From Hamiltosporidium magnivora (Eukaryota > Microsporidia > Dubosqiidae), in NCBI GenBank assembly GCA_004325065.1, contig PITI01000054.1, positions 1 through 27,126 of the forward strand: a DNA stretch of 27,126 bases. The letters run 5' to 3'. Positions within the stretch are counted from its first letter, which is position 1; each line of letters opens with the position of its first letter. Position numbers and translations under genes: made by a program. Below are positions 9,901-19,574 of the stretch, in pieces. The notes under the pieces were generated by a model. That model worked only from the letters and a program-made list of their open reading frames with translations. It ran no database searches and was not told where the DNA came from.

Positions 9901-10083
9901 ACGCTGATTTGTGAATCATTTTATAATCGAAAATGTCTTGACGGGGATGACACACACCTCGAAATATTTAATCACTTCGAAAAAAGCAAGAAACCAATAA
10001 TGGTGTTGGGTTTACTAATAGGCTCTTCTTATTTGCTCGTAAATCTTAAAAAAACAATAATAGTGAGTAGAAGTGGAACATAA
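9901..10083 (+). pseudogene. Open frame without start, possible gene remnant
   Basis: A 60-codon plus-strand frame runs between TGA (9898-9900) and TAA (10081-10083). It reads as real protein: ESFYNRKCLDGDD, THLEIFNHFEKSKKP, then a hydrophobic segment IMVLGLLIGSSYLLVNL and a basic end. The only ATG is internal (at the M of IMVLG). It is more G+C-rich than the DNA on either side. It could be the last piece of a degraded membrane-protein gene, or an exon whose partner I cannot see. No family recognised. Confidence 0.35.
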
Positions 10084-10214
10084 AATATTTAAAAACATTT
10101 AATTGATAAGAAAATCTTTGAAATTAATGTTTTAAAAACCTCGTTAAGATCGTAATGTGTGAAAAGAATAATTTAATAAATATTTTTTTTTAGTTTTGAA
10201 AGTGTTTATTTTTA

Positions 10215-10284
10215 AAAATTTTTAACAGTTACATCATCAATTGTATGATAAAATTTTTAACAGTTACATCATCAATTGTATTAT
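10215..10284. repeat. Tandem duplication, 2 x 35 bp
   Basis: Unit 1 is 10215-10249 and unit 2 is 10250-10284. The copies differ at a single base near the end (GTATGAT against GTATTAT). The near identity means the duplication is young relative to the decayed DNA around it. Confidence 0.9.
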
Positions 10285-10699
10285 AAAATGTATGTTTTTT
10301 TGCTTTTCCTCCGTGAAATTTATTTATATTCTCAATAATAATTTCATAAACACTTATTTTTCGAATAGTCTAACAGAATTTTATACCATTAAATTAAAAG
10401 ATTTTTATTAAAAAAAGACTAGGAAGTTATACAATTATTACATGGTTTAATATAAAGATCTTGCACATAGTTATGTGTTTTTTTTTTCCGACACAAAAAG
10501 CTTTACAAACTTTAAATCTATAAAAAGGTAAGGCAATGAGATGAAAATAGATGATAAAATTATTTGATTAAGAATGAAATTATAATTAAAGTTACTAAAA
10601 ATTTAATATCTCTTAATACAGAATATAAAAATTTGCTTATTAAAAAATAAACCGAGTTTTAATTAAGAAACAGAAAAACTGCTGATGTAAAACACCTAT
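10285..10699. other. A+T-rich spacer
   Basis: No supported gene. Faint protein-like runs may belong to the start of the relic that follows. Confidence 0.4.
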
Positions 10700-12534
10700 G
10701 AAATATCAAAATATATACTAGCAAACAGATTGAGTACGGTTATAAAAATCCTAATCAAAAAATTGAGAAATATGGCTTAGATAACGAAGTTTATGAAATA
10801 AATCTATCTGTTAAGTTTTATTTTCTGATGAATCTAAAATTTAGCTTGTTTCTAAAGGCTCAAACGTTAGTATTATAATAAAGAATTTTCATAGCAATAA
10901 GATCAAAAATTTTAAACGCTTGAAAAAGCAAGATTACATTTTCAAGTTAATACAGATGAACTAAATACTAAAAATAATTCAAGACTAATAAAGAAGGAAT
11001 TAATATAAATTCTGTACATATAGATGATATTTCTGCTATTAACACCATATTTTCTTCATTTAGAATTTCCAGCGATTTAAAAAGAAAAAATTACTAAAAA
11101 AAAAAACAAAGATAATAAAAAAAATTTAATGAATATTTTTAACAGACAACTGAAGAGAAATTTGTTCAAAATATCAATAATTTCAAAGAATATATCTGTT
11201 TACATAAGTCTGTAATAGTATAAACCATCAAGTGAGAATCAACGAGTTTTTCCAATAATTTAAGTTTAGAATTTCTGTCGAAATTACTGATTTATTGTAA
11301 AAATTCAAGCTTTAGACAGTTTTTATTGTTCAAAAAATATTTCTTCCTGGTTGCGCATGAAGAAGAACTGCATATTCTTAAATCTGCTTATGTATAGAAT
11401 TGATACAACATAATTTCTATTGATTTTTTCAAAAAAAATTAGTCATATTGTGTAAGAAAAAAATATTTTGATATTTAAAAAACAGAAAAAATTTATTTCA
11501 TTTTTGAAATACGAAGAATCTATTTATATTGCAACTTCGGATTTTATTAGAAAAATAAGAGACTTCAGTTAGGAATGCAACGAATGTAAAGGTGGATTAT
11601 GAAATGAAACCCCTTATTGTTTCATGCTAACTTTTTTTGCAGTGAATATAGACTAAGTTGGATATTTAAAAAAAATCACAGAAAAACCGCTCAACAAATT
11701 ACATGACAAACATGGAATACGATGCATTTAAGATAACCAAGACTAGATATTATACTTGCATTTGCTATCAATTCACTTGTACATATCAAAGTAGGAGATA
11801 AAGACTTCTATGATACTATCAACATCAGCTAATTCATAAAGAGGATTCATTTCGAGAAAGGAAAAAACCATCCATCTATTTATACTATTATTTTTCCGTT
11901 GAGTATCATAAGAATCGATATTATTAAGATGCTTACACAGTAAAATATTAGGTGAGTATTATGAAGTTGAGTATTACACCTTTATAAATATTAAAAACGA
12001 CTTAATATTCGAAGTTAATACAAAATATTTATTTAAGAAATATTTTTAGGGTTTGAATAAGAAAAAATTACTATTTTGGAAGCATTATTTATCTATAATT
12101 TTAAAATTCAATTTAATAATTTAATTAATCTAAAAATATAACTTAAATTTCTTTGTATGTTTGGACATATTCTTAATATTTTTTGAATTAATGAGATAGA
12201 ATATACCTGAAATACATCAATTAAAACCATTTTAGTAATATTTCTTACTAGGTAATTTTAAAAGACTACTATATTATTTACGAGAGGAATATCATATTTG
12301 TCAACTTAAACGGTAAATTTAAAGATCGACAAAAAACTATAGAACAACAATTTGATAGATAGTGGAGAAAATTCTTTTGATTTCAAAACACTACCGTGTT
12401 CTTTAATTTGGCCAAATTATACGAGAAAATACTGTAAAAAATCTAAACTAAAAAATTTAAAAGGCACAAACCATAGATTAAAAAAATATAATCATGAAGA
12501 ATACCAAGATGAAGTTTATCATATAAGAAAATAA
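10700..12534 (+). pseudogene. Long decayed gene, unidentified
   Basis: The plus strand carries a chain of protein-like pieces in shifting frames over about 1.8 kb. In order: GYKNPNQKIEKYGLDNEVYE and NLKFSLFLKAQTLVL (to about 10878); LEKARLHFQVNTDELNTKN; SVHIDDISAINTIFSSFRIS; EEKFVQNINNFKEYICLHKS; LSKLLIYCKNSSFRQFLLFK and YFFLVAHEEELHILKSAYV (about 11280-11390); ECNECKGG with a CxxC (about 11575); RLDIILAFAINSLVHIKVGD followed by DFYDTINIS (about 11740-11830); and a last 60-codon piece, 12352-12534, with LPCSLIWPNYTRKYCKKSK, which starts only with TTG. All pieces share strand and order, so one broken gene or element is the simplest reading. The CxxC and later acidic segments are compatible with a transposase, but I see no diagnostic motif. 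Confidence 0.5.
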
Positions 12535-13120
12535 TTACTATGATTATAATTAGAAAATATAAAGTATGAATAGAATAATACAAAATTCTTAGTCAGAAAC
12601 TTTACACTATACTAATATAAGCAAATAAAATGTACGATACTATAATAATGTTCAAATTAATTTGATAGAGAAATATTATATTAAATCTATTTTATAAAAC
12701 ATTTTTCAGTCTAAAAGATATACTGAGTTGAACAATGCTTTAAAACCGAGGAATAATAATTGATTTTTTTTTGATACATCTATTAATATTCATATTGACA
12801 TCTCTAGTGATATCAGAAATTTTTTTTCGATATCAGTAATTTTTGTGAAAAGTGACCTTAACATTTATTTTCAAAGAAATCTATTTAGTTGTTAATTAAA
12901 TTGATACTTTATCAAAATAATCTTATCATAAAAAAAGACCAATATTTAAGTACTTTGACAAAGGTATTTGTTAGATTCAAAACCTGTTTTTATTTCCTTT
13001 TTAAAACGTTAAAAGAATCAAATTACAGTATAATGAAAAGATAGAACATTGATAATTTATTTATTTATCTACAAACAAAGTTTTAAATTAAAATATATAA
13101 ATGTCCAAATTTGACATGGT
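12535..13120. other. Spacer upstream of the secreted-protein gene
   Basis: A+T-rich, no gene seen. A TATA-like AAATATATAA lies at 13091-13100, about 20 bases before the ATG of the next gene. Confidence 0.5.
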
Positions 13121-13402
13121 ATGTTGTTTAGTTTACGCACACCCACGTTCTTCATAATTTCTTTTGCATGTATATTTTCCAAAAAGGCACAAAGTGATGT
13201 TCAAGCAAAGAGTAATATCGTAGCCGGTGCATCAGATAGACCGACCGGTAAAAGTGAATTGTTCGGAAGTTTATTTGGTTTGGGAGCAGCGAAAGTTGCT
13301 GATCCATTTTATAATCCTTATAGGGCTGGATATAGAAGAGGGGTCGGGTATGGATATGGAACAGGAGCAGCCGTAGGTGGGGTAGGATATGGATTTCCAT
13401 AA
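13121..13402 (+). CDS. Small putative secreted Gly/Tyr-rich protein
   Basis: A 93-residue protein with three zones. Residues 1-25 form a signal-peptide-like leader: a short basic start, the hydrophobic core FFIISFACIF, then KKAQS where cleavage is plausible. Residues 26-65 are mixed, with Gly/Ala and Phe. Residues 66-93 are rich in Gly, Tyr and Arg with repeated GYG/GVG units (NPYRAGYRRGVGYGYG, GGVGYGFP). Gly/Tyr-rich tails of this kind occur in structural or adhesive extracellular proteins, so a spore-wall or secreted role is possible but is inference. Its G+C content is clearly above the flanks, which supports a real gene. No typical CCC signal is present; only CC occurs at 13105-13106. An alternative ATG at 13101 is in another frame and stops after 18 codons. 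Confidence 0.7.
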   Translation: MLFSLRTPTFFIISFACIFSKKAQSDVQAKSNIVAGASDRPTGKSELFGSLFGLGAAKVADPFYNPYRAGYRRGVGYGYGTGAAVGGVGYGFP

Positions 13403-13939
13403 ATAAATAGTCTAAATTTCTTTTATTTTTCTGTATTTTTTCTAAATTTGACTCACTCTAAATACTTGTTTCACTTTTTTTAACACATTTTATGTCTAAA
13501 ACATTGTATAAGCCATTTTTTGCAAATATCATAACCTTAAATCCTTCTAGTATTTAATAAATACTGTTAACTAATACACGGAAGCTAAGATTGGATACAA
13601 ACTTTAGCTGTATCATTTTTTAAAGGGTTTTTTTGTGAATCTTTATTAAATCAAGAAAAACTATTTAGAATTTTATAGAAAAAACTTCGAATTCAAAACC
13701 TATAAAATTTTTATCTATTAATTACAATGTTCATATAAAAGAAACATAATGAAAAGATAAAAATAAAAGAAGAATATGAATATATTTCAAAAAACAATAT
13801 TAAATATTAGATAAATTCTCCATATAAAGAAATAGTGTTAGAAACCCAGGCATATCTTTTGTTAATGAGTGAAATAAAATTATTTGAATTTTTAAATTGA
13901 GAAATATAAAAATAGAATAAAGTTAAAATGAATTTTTTT
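13403..13939. other. Spacer between convergent genes
   Basis: A+T-rich, with no gene or clear motif seen. It separates the 3' ends of the plus-strand small protein and the minus-strand large protein. Confidence 0.6.
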
Positions 13940-16900
13940 TTATTTTTTTGAATCTTTCTTTAAGTTTTTTATATTTTCAAAATATTCAACTAATCTGGCG
14001 ACTCTACCTTTTCCTTTGGTTCTAAGTTTTCTAGAATTTGTTGCGCTATCAGTTCTAATCGTGTCAAAATATATGAAAATTGGATTGTTCATAGAAGTTT
14101 CGAGCCTTTGAAGTTCCTCTTGGTCTTGTGTTAAATCACTGGCTAAAGTCTGTTTTTTATTCTGGTTTTCATTTTTATCACCTGATTTAAGATTGTAATG
14201 TGTTACAACAAATTTTTCTGTTGGTTCTTCTTTTTCATTTACGACGATAGAATCTGATGTTGTTTTTTCTGATACGTTTTCTTCGTTTTTTGAAATTATT
14301 TTTGAAGCTGTTTTAATCTCAGACACCTTTTCTAATTCAGCTTGGCATTCTAATTTTTGAATTTCTTGAATCTTCCCGATTTTTGGTTCTGATTTTCCAG
14401 ATTCTTGTCCTTCCGAAACCACATCTGACGGTTTTCGCTCGCCGTTGCTATCTTCATTCTTATCTACCTTATTTATGTCTTTGGTGGGTTTATTAGCGTA
14501 TTCGCTCTGTTTCTGATCAGAAGTTAGAGGTTGAATGATTTCTTTATCTTCTTCAATAGATTTACGTTCTCTTGCTTCTTTTGGCTTGTTTTCATCTAAT
14601 TTTATGTGTTCTTTTGATTTTCTTTCATCTGGTTTTAATTGTTCCTTTGGTTTGAATGAATTCAGTCTTTCTTCTGGTAGTTTTTTAATTTCTTGCATTG
14701 GTTTTCTTTCGCTCTTTTCATCTTTTTCTTCGGTGGATGATGTTTTGGACGAAAATCTGCTCCGTGTGGATAAACTATTACTCGATGTTTCGGTTAGTTT
14801 CATCTTTAACTCTTCTTTTGGTTCCGTTTCTATTTTTTTACCGTTTTGTTTTTCAGAACTGCTTTCAATAGATTTCTCTGTGTTATCCATACTATCTTGC
14901 TTATTATCTATTTCTTTTTGATCCTTATTTAGGTTATCTAATCTTTCATTGGAAGATTTTTCTTCTTCAGGTTTTGAAAAATTTTGATTGCCATCACTTC
15001 TTTCTAAACTTAAATGACCACTTTCTCTAGATGATTTTATACTTGAGATGTCACTTTTATCAATAGATTGGTCAGTTAAACCTTTATTATCCGTTCTCCG
15101 ATCGTCTAACACTTTTTTGTTAGGATCGTTGGATTCTATAATTTTATCTTCCCTAGAATCCACAGGATTGTCTTCAGATGGTTTGGATTTTGATTCAAAC
15201 GCATCGCTAATTTTTTCATCTTTAACTACCTCATTTTCAGAAAACGCTTCAGTCGGATTTGGGTTTTCTACATGGTATTTTGAAAAAGATGCACCTTTTT
15301 GCACAGAAAAATTTTCACTTATTTCAGAACTTAAAGTAGAAAAAGGATCATATTTAACATTTTCTTTGCTTTTAGTAGATCCTCCATTGGAAATTTCTTT
15401 ACTTGATTTTGTTGCATCGCTCAATGATGATCCATCAACATTTTCATAAATATTTGTATTTTTCAAAAGTTCTCCGGGCTCTTTTTTAACTTCTGCCATA
15501 GAAACAGATACTTCTTTGGTCGATATATTTTCGTCAGATCTATTTGCTCCGGATGCTGATTTTTCAGAAGATGAAATTTCTTCTGCAATATTTTTATTAT
15601 TTGAATTATTTTCATCAGAATTTTGTGCTAAAGAATCCGAATCTAAAAGATCTAATAATTCCGGTGAGGATTGAGTATCTCTTGATGGTTTATGATGTTC
15701 GTTTTTTTGTGCCGTAGTAGCTATACTTGCACCTGCAAAAAATAACCCGAGTGAAGTAAATATTCCAGAAAATCCTTCATTTCTTGTAATTACATTCGAT
15801 TTTTCATTTTCTTGATCGGATTCTAATCCAAGAATTTTTCCGTTACCATTTTCTTCAATAAAAATAATTTCTTCTGGCTTTACATTATTTTTACTGTCGT
15901 CTTTTGCATCATCTCCTTCTTTTTCTTCCTTTTTTTCAGTCTTAATCGTTTCGACTTCTTTTTCGTTTTTAAGCCTTTCTCCGTTTTCTTTCGTACAAGT
16001 GAGATCGTGGTCACTTTCTGTACCTTTTTTATCTTGAATTTTTAAATTTTCACTTCCATAAGGAATAATATTTGGGGTTTTGTTGTTGCTTAAACTCTCT
16101 TCTTCTTTCTCGTTTTTTCCCGTAAAAGATTCAACGTCAACTTCCTCGAGAGATTCAAAGCTACGATTCTCTTCTGATTCTTTCGACTGATAAATCGGAT
16201 TTTGCGTAGATAAATTCGATGAAGTAAAAACATCATCTCGGATGTTTTCACCTCGTAAAAGATCTGATATTTCGGGATCTGTTGATGCTTTTGAGCGAGA
16301 TCTAATTTCAGCTTCCTCTTCCTCCTCTGAAAAACTTGAGAAAATCTTGCTGGTGTCTGAGTGTTGCCAAAAAGATTCAGTATCCTCATCGAATTTTTTA
16401 TCTTCGTTTACATCAGTCTTTTTTGTTATAATTTTTTCTTTTATCTTTTCCTTTTTGGGCTTAATTTTCTCAATACACTCTTCTATATAATCCAATCCCC
16501 ATTCTTCAGAATCACTTGAATGAATCTCACTTACCTCGTATGAAGATGATTCGCTAACAAATGTTTCATATAATTTTTTCTTTGCACTAATCTCAAAATC
16601 GTCGTTTATTTTTTTAAGTTTCGGTGTCGAAAGAGCTGCTCTAATCACTCTTTTTTCCACTTTTTTCATACATTTGCAACACATCTTATTTTTTGTTTTT
16701 TCCTTGCCGCACTTTGAACAACTCTGGTCACTTTCATTCCCCACATTCGTTTCTTCAGAATCCAATACCAAATTTTCTTCCTTACACGTTAAAATCAATG
16801 TTCGTTTCTTTTTTACTTTGCTTGTCCCGATGCTATCTTTACTATCATCACATACTTTTTTAACAACATTATTTTTGTTAATATTATTTAACTTACTATC

Positions 16901-17053
16901 CGATTTTCCACAACATTCCTTACATTTAGTATTATCATGCTTACATTCACCTCCACATTTATCTTTCTTATCTTCTTGACTCTCATTTTCATCCATATTT
17001 TTACGGTTATTTGATTTCTCATTTAAACTTTTCTTATTATTATCTTCATACAT
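13940..17053 (-). CDS. Large low-complexity Glu/Lys/Ser-rich protein with Cys-rich head
   Basis: A single 1037-codon frame that must be under selection, since A+T-rich DNA rarely stays open so long. Residues 33-48 hold five Cys (CGGECKHD, CKECCGK) and 112-128 hold five more (CSKCGKEK, MCCKCMKK), so there are two clustered Cys modules that might bind metal. Residues 239-250 include an acidic run (EEEEEAE). Residues 428-447 (FSGIFTSLGLFFAGASIATT) are the only hydrophobic segment and may span a membrane. From about 450 on the chain is disordered-looking and rich in Ser, Glu, Lys, Asp and Asn. At about 790-850 it contains loose 11-residue repeats (KPKEQLKPDER, KSKEHIKLDEN). The C-terminus is basic and better structured (RVARLVEYFENI). 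No signal peptide and no family recognised. Upstream of the ATG the coding strand has ATACCAGAAA, not a clear CCC. Confidence 0.85.
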   Translation of the reverse strand: MYEDNNKKSLNEKSNNRKNMDENESQEDKKDKCGGECKHDNTKCKECCGKSDSKLNNINKNNVVKKVCDDSKDSIGTSKVKKKRTLILTCKEENLVLDSEETNVGNESDQSCSKCGKEKTKNKMCCKCMKKVEKRVIRAALSTPKLKKINDDFEISAKKKLYETFVSESSSYEVSEIHSSDSEEWGLDYIEECIEKIKPKKEKIKEKIITKKTDVNEDKKFDEDTESFWQHSDTSKIFSSFSEEEEEAEIRSRSKASTDPEISDLLRGENIRDDVFTSSNLSTQNPIYQSKESEENRSFESLEEVDVESFTGKNEKEEESLSNNKTPNIIPYGSENLKIQDKKGTESDHDLTCTKENGERLKNEKEVETIKTEKKEEKEGDDAKDDSKNNVKPEEIIFIEENGNGKILGLESDQENEKSNVITRNEGFSGIFTSLGLFFAGASIATTAQKNEHHKPSRDTQSSPELLDLLDSDSLAQNSDENNSNNKNIAEEISSSEKSASGANRSDENISTKEVSVSMAEVKKEPGELLKNTNIYENVDGSSLSDATKSSKEISNGGSTKSKENVKYDPFSTLSSEISENFSVQKGASFSKYHVENPNPTEAFSENEVVKDEKISDAFESKSKPSEDNPVDSREDKIIESNDPNKKVLDDRRTDNKGLTDQSIDKSDISSIKSSRESGHLSLERSDGNQNFSKPEEEKSSNERLDNLNKDQKEIDNKQDSMDNTEKSIESSSEKQNGKKIETEPKEELKMKLTETSSNSLSTRSRFSSKTSSTEEKDEKSERKPMQEIKKLPEERLNSFKPKEQLKPDERKSKEHIKLDENKPKEARERKSIEEDKEIIQPLTSDQKQSEYANKPTKDINKVDKNEDSNGERKPSDVVSEGQESGKSEPKIGKIQEIQKLECQAELEKVSEIKTASKIISKNEENVSEKTTSDSIVVNEKEEPTEKFVVTHYNLKSGDKNENQNKKQTLASDLTQDQEELQRLETSMNNPIFIYFDTIRTDSATNSRKLRTKGKGRVARLVEYFENIKNLKKDSKK

Positions 17054-18216
17054 TTTCTGGTATGTTTATCTCCTAAAATAGAAAAGATAACAAGTAACCA
17101 ATCATTTATCATTTTTTCACACTGTTTCTCCTTTTTCTTAAAGTTTTTTTACTTTTTTTATTCATTTAGTTTAAAACTGTTTTATGGTTAAGATTAGATT
17201 TTTTTAAAAAACTATTATTTTTCATTTAAAAAGCAAATAAAACTTGATTTAATAATAGATATTTCTAAATATCAAGCTAACTAAACTTTTTTAACATTTG
17301 TTTCATTAAGTGCCACTTTATGTTAATATTTGTATCCTTCTTATAAATAACAATTTGATGTTTATCTAATTTTCAATTTAGATTTATTAAATACTTATTT
17401 TATTTTCGTAATTTTTTCTATTCACCAAAGGAATTTTTGTTCACCACGAGATCTAATATTCAATTTAATACTTTATCTAAAATCTATTTTGTTTTATGTA
17501 TAAATACTTCCTTAAATATCTCAATAACTAATATTTTTTGAATATTATAGTTTAGTTATCAAATTTCATCTAATCTAATATATTATCAAATTAACTTAAA
17601 AATATATATATTAGAATACTTTATTTTTTTATAATTTCAAATATATTTTTTTTTCAAAAATAGAAAAACACGTGTTTTAATTTAATCTTTCGAGTAAAGT
17701 TTTTCTATTTAATAAATTTTTAATAATTTGCAACGCAGTGGAATTATTATATTGTTATTAATTTTAATCTTTCGAGTAAAGTTTTTCTATTTAATAAATT
17801 TTAATAATTTGCAACACTGTGGATATTATATTGTTATTAATTTTAATCTTTTTAAATATAATTTTTATTCGTGCATATGTTACAATAAATAAACTTTTAA
17901 AATATATTTAATAAAATGTTTAAGTATCTTTTCTAATTCAAATTCTATTTCTATTTACAACTAAATTCTAAATAATTTTGAATTAAAATATTTAAAAAGT
18001 AATATATAAGGAAATGCCGCAATTTCTTTTCTTTTCTTTTCTATTCAAATTCTAAATTAAACATTCTAACTTCTAATAAAAAAATATCTTTAATAAATTA
18101 ATGTTTGAAACATTTGTGTTCATTTTTTTAAGTTTAATTAAGAAACAATTATTATTTAAAAATTCCTTTTTTATTCTTACCTAAATTCTAATTTAATAAT
18201 TAAAAAAAAAACACAT
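17054..18216. other. Divergent intergenic region
   Basis: It separates the divergently transcribed large-protein gene and the oxidoreductase gene, so it must carry both promoters. It is very A+T-rich and contains the 82/79-bp tandem duplication listed separately. No gene seen. Confidence 0.6.
17681..17841. repeat. Tandem duplication of about 80 bp
   Basis: Unit 1 is 17681-17762 and unit 2 is 17763-17841. Both contain CTTTCGAGTAAAGTTTTTCT, and both end with TATTGTTATTAATTT. Unit 2 is three bases shorter. The first bases of a third unit (TTTAATCTT) follow at 17842 before the match fades. CTTTCGAGTAAAG is close to an inverted repeat (CTTT...AAAG). Confidence 0.9.
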
Positions 18217-18219
18217 CCC
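18217..18219 (+). promoter_or_regulatory. CCC start-proximal signal of the oxidoreductase gene
   Basis: CACATCCCTTGCATAATG: the CCC ends seven bases before the ATG at 18227, matching the placement seen for uS7. Confidence 0.6.
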
Positions 18220-18226
18220 TTGCATA

Positions 18227-19411
18227 ATGAAAGAATACGATATAATTATATATGGAGCAAGTGGATATACAGCGAGATTTGTAATTGAAAGATTGATAAA
18301 AGAACAGAAACGAATAGCACTTGCTGGTAGATCCTTATCTAATATAAATAAAAATATAATTAGTTTGGACTTAAAAGAAGATATAGAAATATTTGAAGTA
18401 ACTGTTGATAATATTGATATAATTACTTCTAAAACCAAGGTATTAGTAAATTGTTGTGGTCCGTATATTTTTACAGGAGAAAAAATTGTTAAATCTTGTA
18501 TTGAACATAGGACACATTATTTGGATATTACTGGTGAAACTCTGTTTATTGAAAGAATACTTAATAAATATGGGGAAATGGCAAAAAGAAATGGTGTTTT
18601 TATTCTAAATTGTTGTGGATTTGATTCCGTACCAGCTGATATGGGATTTGAATATTTAAAAAAACATATGAATGTGGATAATTTTGAATGTGAAAGTGTT
18701 ATGAGTTTAAAGAATTCGTTTGTAAATGTTGCAACTTATCAATCTTTAATCTATGGATTGGGAAATATTCAAGAATTACGTAAATTAAGAAAAACTGAGA
18801 AAAAAGTGAAAAATAAAAAAATTAAGAAAATATTTTATAATAAGTTGACGCAATCATATTGTGTGATATTTATGGGAACAGATGCCAGTGTTGTGAAAAG
18901 ATCACAAAATATGTTAGAAGAGTATGATTTATCTAAAAAAGGGGAATATTCTGCGTATTTCGAAGTTGGCTCGTTGAAAAATTTAATATTATTTATGTTT
19001 TATTTTGGATTGATTTATTTTCTTTCTAAATTTAAATTCGGTAGAAAAATTTTGTTGGCTTTTCCGGGTTTCTTCTCGTGTTATCGAATAAAACCAAATG
19101 GACCAACATTGAGTGAAATAGAAAATGCGAGTTTTAGCATTGTCTTTTGGGGGAAAGGAGTAGCTTCAAATGGTGAAATAATAAGAAATAAGCTCAAAAT
19201 TGATGGTGGCGATCCTGGCTATATTACTACCGCGACATGTTTAACTCACTGTACAGTAGTTTTGTTAAATATGTTAGAAGAAAAAGAAATGGGAATTAAA
19301 AATAGTTTAAGTTTGTTGGAAGGGGGAATATTTACTCCTGCTAGTGTTTTTAGTGAAACCGATCTGATTGATAGATTGTGTTTGAAAGGTGTTAATTTTA
19401 ATATTGAATAG
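18227..19411 (+). CDS. Saccharopine-dehydrogenase-like oxidoreductase
   Basis: A 394-residue protein of the SCCPDH/saccharopine-dehydrogenase-like family. These are NAD(P)-binding Rossmann proteins often found on membranes or lipid droplets; their substrates are poorly known. Visible signs: the nucleotide-binding motif GASGYTAR at 10-17; LVNCCGPYIFTGE at 73-85; HYLDITGE at 97-104; NCCGFDSVPADMG at 128-140; and DGGDPGYITT at 326-335. A hydrophobic segment LILFMFYFGLIYFL at 253-266 is a likely membrane helix, as in other SCCPDH proteins. The length is slightly below the usual of about 430, and a Lys-rich stretch (about 184-206) sits before the helix. True saccharopine dehydrogenase activity is unlikely, because the lysine pathway is not expected in such a parasite. 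The start is supported by the CCC signal and by the Rossmann motif lying at the very N-terminus. Confidence 0.92.
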   Translation: MKEYDIIIYGASGYTARFVIERLIKEQKRIALAGRSLSNINKNIISLDLKEDIEIFEVTVDNIDIITSKTKVLVNCCGPYIFTGEKIVKSCIEHRTHYLDITGETLFIERILNKYGEMAKRNGVFILNCCGFDSVPADMGFEYLKKHMNVDNFECESVMSLKNSFVNVATYQSLIYGLGNIQELRKLRKTEKKVKNKKIKKIFYNKLTQSYCVIFMGTDASVVKRSQNMLEEYDLSKKGEYSAYFEVGSLKNLILFMFYFGLIYFLSKFKFGRKILLAFPGFFSCYRIKPNGPTLSEIENASFSIVFWGKGVASNGEIIRNKLKIDGGDPGYITTATCLTHCTVVLLNMLEEKEMGIKNSLSLLEGGIFTPASVFSETDLIDRLCLKGVNFNIE

Positions 19412-19574
19412 TTAAATGGGTCTGTCTTTATTTTTTTATTTGCCATTATTTTAGTTTATTTTATAGTTTTAATTTTAACAATTCCACATTATATTTAGCA
19501 ATTAATTTTACGTTGTGATTTTTTCTGAAATTAAAAACAGATGAAATATTTAAAATTTGTTTGTTTATTTTCTT

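Noticed and set aside
13101..13157. Alternative ATG at 13101 with a GTATGT at 13119 that might be a 5' splice site joining to the downstream frame
   Set aside because: The frame from 13101 stops after 18 codons. The nearest AG (13131) does not restore the downstream frame, and the ATG at 13121 already gives a good signal peptide.
14535..16979. Several plus-strand Ser/Leu-rich frames of 80-130 codons
   Set aside because: They are antisense shadows of the Glu/Lys/Ser-rich minus-strand gene, whose codon bias keeps the opposite strand open.
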